Origin: Chalara sp. BL73
Taxonomy: Eukaryota > Ascomycota > Leotiomycetes > Helotiales
NCBI GenBank assembly: GCA_918026815.1
Contig: CAKJVC010000192.1
Location: 62,001-126,000, forward strand
Direction of reading: 5' to 3'
DNA length: 64,000 bases
The position numbers were made by a program, and so were the translations under genes. Below, piece by piece: positions 1-8,816 of this stretch. The notes under the pieces were generated by a model. It did no database searches and was not told the DNA's origin. It saw nothing but the letters and a program-made list of their open reading frames with translations. Positions within the stretch are counted from its first letter, which is position 1. Each line of letters begins with the position of its first letter.

Positions 1-1639
1 TAAACCAACTACAATAAAGTAATACAAACTTCCCAAAGTCCAGTTAAACCACCCTTCCTCTGTCCTTGCTGCCATCTCACCTTCTTGTCCTGTTTTTGTC
101 TTTTTAAGAAGGTTGTTAGGGGTATGTAATCTTGGTGCCTAAGGCATAAACCTCTGGCTCAGGGGATCAGGAGCCCTAGTAAGGTTGACAGTATTAGAGT
201 GGCCGCTGATCAGAACGAATAGCTAGAAATAAGTTATAGGTATAAAGAGAAGACTGTAAATGTTTCTAGTATAATTTCAGCATCACATATTACTCTAAAT
301 TCGTTAACCTTATAGTCAATCAAGCCACTGATATTCCGCTGACTAATCTCGTAGTCTCGACAAAGGTAATGTGAGGGCTCTGCTAGCCTAGCGCTGAAAC
401 GTGTTCTGGCACGAGTATTTTGCGAACTTTTTATGATTGTATCCAAATCGTGGCACTACTGTCACAGGTAAAGACTTTCTCTATTCCAACATTCGTGCAG
501 AGCAATGACATAAATGCAGGACTGAAATTCAGCTCCCGTAAAATATTTCTCTATTATATAGCCTTTACAACTTAGCAATAAGTGATTCACGTTTTGCCTC
601 TGTCCACACGGAGGGTATATATCGTCCAGCATGTGACCTCTTTTAGCTAGATAAGTCTTGAAGTATCCATGTCTTATCTTACGTTGAAAGAAAGAGCTTA
701 GAATCTGCCTCTTTGGTGGACTAAGGTTTTAAAATAGAGCTATAAAAACGACAGATATAGCACTTGGAATTTAACTACAAGCGAAAAGGAACGGTCCACA
801 TATTGTAGAAGGGCAAATGCGCCTCCTAAGCAATGCCCTTAGCTTCCTTGCCTCCCACAGAGGAATTACCATGTGGAAAATGACCACTGATCATGGTTAT
901 TCTAAGACCCAAGTCCTAACTGGCATTGTATATAGCCAAGTAGGGAAAGATGATACGAACGTGTATGGGGCTGGATAGGTGCAACACAACGTACACCTAA
1001 ACTAATCAAAATGCGGGGATATGAAGAGATAAGGACGGACTCTATGAAATGGGTGGCAAAAGCTAAGCATTGAGGCCGAGATTTATAGCCAGGCTGAAAG
1101 CGTTTATTCTGACGCCAAACACTCGCTTAGTTCGTCATTGTGCTTTATTCGGAACTTAAAATACTAGTCCCACTAATATAGGGAAGTCTAGTGTTGATTA
1201 AATATATAGTAAGCTGGAGACCAGAGACTAACTTTCCATGATCGAGCTTCTCTTCAGATGCACTTAGAGTCGAGTTGTTTAATCGAGCTTGAATATGCTA
1301 GATATCAACTGCCACTTAGCTAGCATTTTTATGTAGGTCATCCAGAATTTCGTAATTACTTTTCCTAGGATCAATTCTCGAGTATCCGGGAACTTGTTTG
1401 CTCTAAACAACTTAGCGAGTTCTCTATCGTTTTTGTCGGGGTACGGCTTATAAGTAATTTTCCTGTTACAACATAGATCCTAACACGAATAGCTCAGACT
1501 GGATTGGTGGGTTTGCGGTAGGCATGTCTGGTTGCGCATGATGCGCGCTAGGAAGCACCATATGCTTAGAACCACTAAGCAGGAACCCGCAAAATCGGAC
1601 AGTTTTGTGTTTTCGTCCCAGCCGAGCAGAATATTATGC
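1..1639. other. AT-rich gene-poor region
   Basis: No coding region is supported here. The sequence is AT-rich, dense in stop codons on both strands, and rich in TA steps, as expected for old sequence degraded by RIP-like mutation. Short open stretches match no family I recognise. No tRNA, terminal repeat or tandem array was seen. Confidence 0.5.
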
Positions 1640-2014
1640 GACCCAATGCCCACTTACTTACGTGATGCCGCACAATTGTATGTGCTGGAGCGCCAGTACA
1701 GTCTGCTTAGCCCAACAAACCACCTCCTAAGCTACGGGCAGCTGCTTTTGTTTGCAGACGTCTAAGAGGCGCCTGCGAAGTAGGAACTGAATGCGTTCGA
1801 GAACGGTCATATTTTTGTGTGTATAAAGGGGCTTTGTAGTATAAGGGTGTGACCCCAAGCGTTCGTATATCTGGCGCTTGATAGCAAGTTGTTCCTTACA
1901 GTTTTCAGGTGGGAGAGGAATTTTAATGACGGCCGACTCAGAGACTGCAAATGTGTCGTTTGTGATCCAGAAAAGATCAGTCACTTCCTCTAGAGTAGAT
2001 AGATGTGTGTCCAT
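1640..2014 (-). pseudogene. Relic of a fungal Ser/Thr protein kinase (N-lobe)
   Basis: A 95-codon open stretch (2014 down to 1727) reads like the N-lobe of the small fungal kinase-like proteins. It has a VIKIPLP segment in the place of the beta-3 lysine strand, then RQIYERLGSHPY, which matches the usual ERLGxHPxI helix region. After the stop, another frame still shows a piece like the pre-catalytic-loop helix (LQHIQLCGITHV, near 1655-1690). The HRD, DFG and C-lobe are not recognisable. No intron model restores them. I read this as a decayed copy, not a working kinase. The family call rests on short motifs and is moderate. Confidence 0.4.
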
Positions 2015-4430
2015 TCTGGGCTCGAGAGTTACCTGACCGCCTCTTTGTCGGTATCAAATTCATGGGGACTTGAGAAGGATAAGAAGCCGCAGGACGTAGG
2101 TAGTGAGGATACTAAGTAATAAGCCTTGGGCTAGCTTCGCGAGATTACAATTGCCCTGGCAGGCTTTTACAGTGTAGGCTGCAGTCGTAGCTGATTGAAT
2201 TAGATTGCACTTATTCATTTACCCTAACATCTCGGTTCAGAGTTGGCTGAGCAAGGTTTCCAACGCTAGCCTTGCGGATCAGGCTAGAAATCGGAATATT
2301 CCAGACAGTAGTAAGACTACTGGCTAGCATTTAAGCATATTGCAAATTGCCAATGAATCTTTATTCAGCGCTTACTCCAAATACTCAGGTTTTTCTCAAG
2401 CTCGATTCTTAAAATAGTGCCTTTGTAAGCTTTTTAGCCAGCAAGATTAAAAGATAGTATAATGAAAATCGCATTGTTTTATCCTAGTTATAGCACACAG
2501 GTATGAATTAGAATTAAAAGCTAAGCGGAGATTTTGCGGTGGAAAACGGAGGATATTATGTAGTTGTACGCCTGTTCATTCCTTCCACATCACGTTGAAC
2601 TGCCGTACGAGACTACGAAACTCATGCGACAAATATTAAGCTTCTCTACACATTCCAACATTGTCATTTTCTCATTCATAAAAGCTGACATCTCAATACT
2701 GAAGGACAATTATCCATGCTTTCGTTTCAAGTAACTGAACCGTGTTCTTTCCAAACTGCAAGAATATATTACACATTCGTTTCATATCAATATAATGATA
2801 GCTCCATTCGCTCCTCTTCCAAATTTTGCTGCCTATTACATATGAGGGAGAATCATAGGTACTCCTCCATTTATCACTACCAGACAGAGCTGGTACCAGG
2901 TATATATGAGACAACTTGTAAAGGGACCTTCCTTATCTTTATTAAATGGAATGGGAAGAAGGATAAGGACAATATTTTCGCCGCAAAAGGAAAGAGATGT
3001 TTAAATGGTTTTATTGCTCTTCGCAAGCAAAGTCTGCTCAAGGTATCCGTACCATACTATATGCAAACGAAGTTGTTATATAAAATAACTTATATGATTT
3101 TAGCTCCATCAACTGGAGAAAATCAGAGACTCAAATCCAGAAAGCCATCGCTGAAACGAGATTTCAAATTTCACCACCAGATATTCCTCACCCATATCAC
3201 GCAGCGCCATTCCCGCCTCACCCAAATCGACATGACCGACTAGCGCCGTCTCCTTTATCCACAGCGCATACAATATAATGCCCTCTTCACCGCTAGATGT
3301 TCGCCACCGATATTAAGCTTCGCACCCATGTCTTTCTTTCCTACAAGGCTTCCACTGCGCCGGCTTTCAAAGCTATGAGAACGGCCGCCCAAACAGTTCT
3401 CCCTGCTTGGTGATTGTTATTCATGGGTTTAGATAGGGTATATGGCTAAGGATGGGAATGTTTGGCGGAAACATGGGGTATGCATGGAGACGACGAGGTT
3501 GTATTATTTGAGAAACAGGGAAATCAGAAGGCAAAGTGGAGAGAGGAGATTTGTTGGTGGAAGAGGGGGATGGGGCGTGTTTTGATATTGTTAGGTATTT
3601 GGTTGACTAGGCAATAAATGGAAGTTTTAGCTTTCAGTCTGGTCTTTGGTCATAAAATTTATCCCTCGAAGAAAACCGGAAGAATGGGACAAGTTACCAG
3701 ACTCATCTACTAAGAATTTGATTATATTCATCTTACAACAACAAAGTCAAAATTATAATAATAACCCTATAGATTAACGTTCACCGTAACAGCGTTGAAC
3801 AATTCAGTGCGGCAGCACATTAAAATTTTTCAGACAGTTCACCATTCACACTATTTCATTATAGTAAAATCTCATCATATTCTCCTCAAACCTAAAAAGA
3901 AACACAACATGCAATCGGTCCTCGCCCCTCTATAAAAGCCGGGTCACTTGATCATTTTTGGTTTTCCTTTTGGCTGGATGAACACATCATGATATCTCAT
4001 AGCGCTCATCACATCATCACATCTTTTCGGATTAAAGAACAACTGATAGTTATTTACCAAGCACTCCATTACCGACTCCTTCCTCGGGCTTATGAACTCA
4101 AGGATTTCGCTCCCAGCTGTTCACGGAAATATGCACCTTCACCGGATGATCAAGATATTCTCTGAATGACCTGACGATACCTGATAGTATATCGTTCCTA
4201 ATCTGCTCTCAACAAGAAAGCACAACAATTACGGTAGTTCAGCAATCCCCGCCACAAAGGTCTAACCAACTATTTTACCCCTTTTCCTTCGCCTATTTAA
4301 CCGGTTCTTGGCGCACACCGCACTCTTCTCTAACACCTAGGCTCCGCTACAAAGCTACCCAAAGCATTTTCGCAACAGAGATGCGGTTATGGCTATGCTT
4401 CCGTTGCGTTATGGAAATTTTCAAAGCGGC
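2015..4430. other. Intergenic region
   Basis: No gene is supported. A 175-codon open stretch on the plus strand (2716-3243) has AT-biased content and no recognisable family, so it is not called. From about 3245 the base composition becomes less AT-rich. A TATA-like CTATAAAAG lies near 3930 with no convincing gene after it. Confidence 0.4.
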
Positions 4431-4440
4431 AAAAAGAAAG
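4431..4440 (-). terminator. RNA polymerase III T-run terminator of tRNA-Lys
   Basis: On the minus strand the bases after the tRNA 3' end run into CTTTCTTTTT (4440 to 4431), about 25 nt past the discriminator base. A run of five T is a normal Pol III stop. Its presence argues that the upstream tRNA gene is a real Pol III unit. Confidence 0.65.
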
Positions 4441-4463
4441 ACGATGTAAAGAGTCGGGAATTG

Positions 4464-4596
4464 AGCCCAACGCGGGGGTCTATCAGTTATTAGCCTGCGG
4501 CTCGTGAGAGAAATGCGAGAATTTACTCACCGAACCCGCAGCCTTGAGATTACGCTGCGTAAGAGTCTCACGCTCTACCGATTGAGCTAGCCGGGC
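4464..4596 (-). tRNA. tRNA-Lys(CTT) with two introns: canonical 9 nt plus a GT-AG type 51 nt
   Basis: The minus strand folds as tRNA-Lys. The 7-bp acceptor stem pairs GCCCGGC (4596-4590) with GTTGGGC (4471-4465). The A box is TAGCTCAATCGG. The anticodon arm is TGAGA/CTCTTAA/TCTCA with anticodon CTT at 4563-4561. A 9-nt insert (4559-4551) sits one base after the anticodon, the standard position for the tRNA endonuclease. The T-arm is split after TTCG by 51 nt (4530-4480) that begin GTGAGT, contain GCTAATAAC and end TAG. Removing both inserts restores the T-arm GCGGG-TTCGACC-CCCGC and a 73-nt cloverleaf. The second insert has every mark of a spliceosomal intron and interrupts the B box. What removes it is inference. 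Confidence 0.85.
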
Positions 4597-4945
4597 GGTT
4601 TTTGGTGGTTTGGTGGGGGATTGAATGCTTGAGGAGGGTCTTATTGAGCAAGGGGCGCCAAAAAAATTGTGTAAAAGGGTTTTCTGGGCTAAGGAGTGCT
4701 TGGAGTGGAGACTGGATCTGGTGGGGAATCGAGGGGCTTGAGGGGCTGGAGGGGTACTGAAGAGTTATTTATGACTAGAGCGGCTCCGATTAATGTGGTC
4801 TTTGTGTGCGGGGGTGGATAAGAGATCTTGTGTAGTTAAATAATGGAATAAGTCTATATGCGATTATCTATCATGTTCTTATATGTCGTCCAACTATTAG
4901 TATCTATACAACTCACATCCCAGCTCCCGCTCAGCTCTTCATCCA
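4597..4945. other. Intergenic region
   Basis: Upstream flank of the tRNA-Lys gene and downstream flank of the DUF7702 gene. No coding stretch or repeat is recognised. Confidence 0.4.
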
Positions 4946-5929
4946 TCACCTTCGCGGGCCATGGCGATGTCCCATCTCATTCTCTTTGGGGTTCTGCTCG
5001 GAAACAGCAGACATCACTATCCGTCCAATAATGGTCTTCTTCGCGATCTTCAACAACGTACTGTCATTCCCAGACTGCGGCGCGTACCTCTGCTGATAAG
5101 CATTTGTGGAAGATGGGAAATCCCTGCTATCACTGCTTGGAACTTGTTGGTGTGCTCCCTCCATATCATATCCCTCCTGAGCCTTTACCACCTTCTGCAA
5201 TGTGAGTCCCATCGTCTCATAAATCAGTACAACAATCAGCTCCTCTATCAGCGCAACACAGAGAAGGACCGTAACGCTCCCGTTTGTAATGCTGAAGTGC
5301 TTGTCATGGCTGAACACGCTCATGATCGAGTAGATGAGTCGCACGAAAATAAATGGCAACGAAGAAGCAACAGCAACAAAGATCCGTTTTTCGCCTGCCT
5401 CAGCATGGGATATAGAGAACGAGACTATAATGGTAAATGCCACGATGGCGATGTAGGAGGCGGCGAAAAGTATAGTTCCTGTCTTGCTGAGCGAGGAAAC
5501 TTTGTAAATGCCCGTTTCCTGATAATCACTACCAGCATTTATTCCGCCAACGATACCCAAGATCATTCCTACAAGAACGGCGAGCTCAATAAATTTCAAC
5601 ATCCGTGTATTCAGCAGTGTATGCTTGCTCTTGTTGATACTCTCGAGAAGACGGCTGAGAAGACCGAGAGCGGCAAGTTGAAGAGGCGAAAGGGCGACGT
5701 TCTGGAGAATGGTGTAACCAGTGTAGAGAGAGGCGTTCGTCGGATCGGAGATCGTCGCTAGTTGCAGGCTGGGCCCGATGATGCGGGCCAGGGTGAAGAT
5801 GACGAGGAAATACCAGCCTGCGGACTTTGCGAAGCCGTGCCGAAGCGTAAGAAGGAGAGCAACTGCCAAACATGGGGCGTAGATGATGAGCTCGGCGATT
5901 GAAATCCCGTTCCGGTATGTGAAAGTCAT
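4946..5929 (-). CDS. DUF7702-type seven-helix membrane protein
   Basis: An intronless 327-aa protein. It has seven hydrophobic segments spread over about residues 10-240, followed by a hydrophilic C-terminal tail rich in Ser, Gln and basic residues. The start MTFTYRNGISIAEL and the early ALLLTLRHGF plus WYFLVIFTLARIIGPSLQ segments fit the DUF7702 family of filamentous ascomycetes, which resembles RTA1-like proteins in topology but has no established function. The start codon is the first ATG of the open frame and places helix 1 near the N-terminus, as in relatives. Nothing suggests disruption. A role in lipid or stress response by analogy with RTA1 would be speculation. Confidence 0.85.
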   Translation of the reverse strand: MTFTYRNGISIAELIIYAPCLAVALLLTLRHGFAKSAGWYFLVIFTLARIIGPSLQLATISDPTNASLYTGYTILQNVALSPLQLAALGLLSRLLESINKSKHTLLNTRMLKFIELAVLVGMILGIVGGINAGSDYQETGIYKVSSLSKTGTILFAASYIAIVAFTIIVSFSISHAEAGEKRIFVAVASSLPFIFVRLIYSIMSVFSHDKHFSITNGSVTVLLCVALIEELIVVLIYETMGLTLQKVVKAQEGYDMEGAHQQVPSSDSRDFPSSTNAYQQRYAPQSGNDSTLLKIAKKTIIGRIVMSAVSEQNPKENEMGHRHGPRR

Positions 5930-6988
5930 TTGGAGGATTTGAGAAGCAGAAGATTGAGATGGATAGAAGGTGTTCTGGCAAATCTGAATATCAAAGAAGG
6001 AATTGAAGGGCTTGAATTTTCTTTGCGATTTCTTGGTTTGGATAGAGATGCTATGATGTACAGATGAAGTTGTAGATATGGGGGAAATGAGAACAATATA
6101 TATACCAACCTGGCTCTCGACCTACGACCTAACGCATCTCGTCTGGGATAAAAACCAAGCTTTCGTGGCAAGGCTTGGTCCATACAAGCATTTCTAGGGC
6201 TGTGATTCTCCCCATGCGTTTCCCATGATGGCCATCACAGATATGGCACAGGGGCCATTCCCAGGGGATATCAGCTTTTTTGTCGAATGTTGACCAATGA
6301 AAAAAGACCGCAACCACTGCTTATTCTGGCAGAGACAGGAGCGCGTATATTGAGTGGTGGATGGACCGAGACATGGAGACCCCATAGGATATAATGTAAC
6401 ATGTCCACCTGGGATGAGAAGCTTGAGACCAGGGGTTTGTGGATACCGCTGACTGTGAGGCTGTGATGCTGAGGTCAAAATTTTCTCGCTTGTTCCTGAG
6501 CAACTATGGATACGATCATTAAAACTAATCACGCACCACTCTTTCAGGACTTTCTGTTGTGGGGCCAATTATGATCGTGGTGCTATTAGCGGGTAGAATG
6601 TGCTTATAAAAGGCTTAAACCCACCTCGCATATTTAACTACATCGTTCTAGCCCTATTTGGGTAGCTGGACGCGGTTCCGCAAGGCATAGCCGAACGAAA
6701 CTAATTTCCTTTTTCGGACAGTTTTTACCCCCAACAATGGCACGTTTGATGAAGCTCCTTTTCGGATACTCCGAAATAGTACTACGTAATCAGCATTCTC
6801 AATTTTGGGCGCTGTGAGCTTTGCAAGGGTTGGGAATGCCTCACTGCACAACACTGGCGCCGGGGTGAAGACGAGAAGAAATCCCCAACAATGTTATGAT
6901 TTCATTAATTATCCCCAAAAAAAAATCCATTGATTTTCTCAGCGCTTCTGAAAATGTCGGACCAACTGGTCTGCTGCTGCATGCATCT
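5930..6988. other. Intergenic region between divergently read flanks
   Basis: Holds the promoter side of the DUF7702 gene (minus) and the 3' flank of the DUF1295 gene. Several short minus-strand open stretches between 6130 and 6570 show no family motif and no splice pattern, so no gene is called. Confidence 0.4.
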
Positions 6989-8245
6989 CTAGAACTTCGG
7001 AATGAACACGGGAGTATTCCTCTTCCACTCCTGATAATCCTTTCGATCGCCATACTTCTTATCATACTTCCTCTCACTCAAGGGAATTCCTGAAACCTTG
7101 AATAACAAGAAGGTCACAAAGGCAGGAGAAATAGCACATAAACCCAATCCCAGGAACCTCCCATAGATGGTTCCTGCAACGCCCATACCAACCTGTCCAG
7201 CCTAGGACGCATCAGCATCTTCTCGTCCATTACCAACACGAAACTTACATTTTTAACAAGCACACCAGCAGCGGTAGTCGCAATTCCAGTCCATAAAGTG
7301 CTTTCGCCGAAATAGTTCGGGTGTCGGCTCTTGCTCCATAGCCCACGGGTAAGGAATTCTTCATCATGCTCTTTGCGCTTCCTGGCCTGTACCCATGCAT
7401 TCTTTTGCCGGTCCGCAATAACCTCAAAACTGAGACCACCAACAAAGAGGCTGAGCCCCAGAATATCAGCTAATCCCACAGTGGGCAGTGTTGAAAGGAG
7501 CGTGTGAGGGATGGAGTTGATGGCCAGGACCGGCATGATGCAAAGAGAGATCCATGTTGCTTCTATATTACGATCTCATGGTTAGCTCTGGCCCCAAATC
7601 CCAGATCTCCCTAGATATATCTTCTCTGGTAGCAAGTAGAGGACGGGAATGCTTACGAGCCATCCAAGCACCGAAGAACTTCGGTGGTGATTTCTTGATC
7701 TTATCAAACCTCGAATCCTTCCCATCGCTAATCACCCTCTGAAACAAATAAGACCCCACTATTCCCGTCAACATTTCCTTCTCCCTTCCTAATCAAATCA
7801 AACACAGAATACCTACATCTTACAGCCCAGATCCCCACCGCAGCGCTAAGCACCACCTGTCTCCAATTCAAAGCATTCGGGCCGCCAGTGCCCTTAAACG
7901 CCTCCAAGATCCTATCACCCATCAGCTTTTCAATCCTCTCCCCATCATACGCACCCCTCCCTCTCACAAACAGAGCAAAACATACCCAGGCAGCTTTGGG
8001 ACGCTCTTCCCCGCCACCTCCGCAGCCGCCCTAGCTCTCAACGCAGGCAAGTACAAACTCAGCGCCGTGACGCCCAAGTACGTCAGCGAGCCCGAGACAT
8101 CGTAGAACCGCTCCGACTGCGCGATGATGGAAGGGATGGCGGCCGCGGTTTGGAACGCGAAGATCGCGCCGACGCTGGGGATCAGGGTGCGGAGGAAGGG
8201 GTTCCGCAGGTTTGTTGCGTGCAGGAGGGAGGAGAGGAATGGCAT
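6989..8245 (-). CDS. DUF1295 / steroid 5-alpha-reductase-like membrane protein
   Basis: Five exons: 8245-7986, 7911-7817, 7758-7657, 7562-7249 and 7201-6989. They join in frame to 327 aa. Hallmarks of the DUF1295 family (3-oxo-5-alpha-steroid 4-dehydrogenase C-terminal-like) are SRHPNYFGE in exon 4 and the end segment PLSERKYDKKYGDRKDYQEW, with multiple hydrophobic helices. Intron 2 uses GTAGGT and rebuilds the family string AVRLGSYLFQR. Intron 3 rebuilds QATW. Intron 4 is 47 nt. The start at 8245 was chosen because MPFLSSLLHATN leads into the family N-terminus; an in-frame ATG lies 31 codons upstream. These proteins are thought to be NAD(P)H-dependent membrane reductases, and the substrate is unknown. 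Confidence 0.9.
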
Positions 8246-8816
8246 GCTGGCCTTCAGGCGTGGATTGGATTGAGAAAACGATGGGAGAGGGGAGAGGATT
8301 GGGTGGAGGTTGAGTGTATATGAGCTGTTTGGAGGCACAAGGCGGAATGGTAGCCTTGCGAGTCATGACGACATTTAACGTTAGCGGTTGAGGGATGCTG
8401 CGAACAAGGGTTGACACCGCTTGGCGATTGGCTACATTTCTGAGTATTGCTGTAAAGTCACTGAAGCTCTTGTCCACTCTCAGTTCTCCCCAGGCAAGCA
8501 CTAACTTTGATGTTCCCGGAACCGACAATTTATATTAATGGAGATTTTGCTAATAGCATATATAGACCTGGGTAATGTATTCTCAAAGGCTTTTTGGCAA
8601 TCGTGTCCTTAGCAAGCATAGACATCAAGTTTCATAAACACCAAGACAATTGAATGTCCGAAGAATCAGAGTCCATTCATTAACAGTGGACTATACCGCC
8701 AGCTATGTCTACACGTTACTAATGTCCCAGTCCAAATCATTGCCCAACTAGAATACCTTTTTCCCCATCCCAAAGTCAAACATTCCATACATAAAATTCT
8801 CTCGTGAACATTTCCT
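8246..8816. other. Intergenic region
   Basis: Promoter side of the DUF1295 gene and 3' flank of DCP2. No other coding signal was found. Confidence 0.4.

Noticed and set aside
2716..3243. 175-codon open frame on the plus strand
   Set aside because: No family motif, AT-driven amino-acid content, and decayed surroundings. Not enough to call a gene.
4961..5761. 266-codon plus-strand frame
   Set aside because: Antisense shadow of the DUF7702 membrane protein, whose minus-strand frame has clear membrane segments.
6194..6568. 124-codon minus-strand frame
   Set aside because: No recognisable domain, no splice pattern, overlaps other equally long chance frames.
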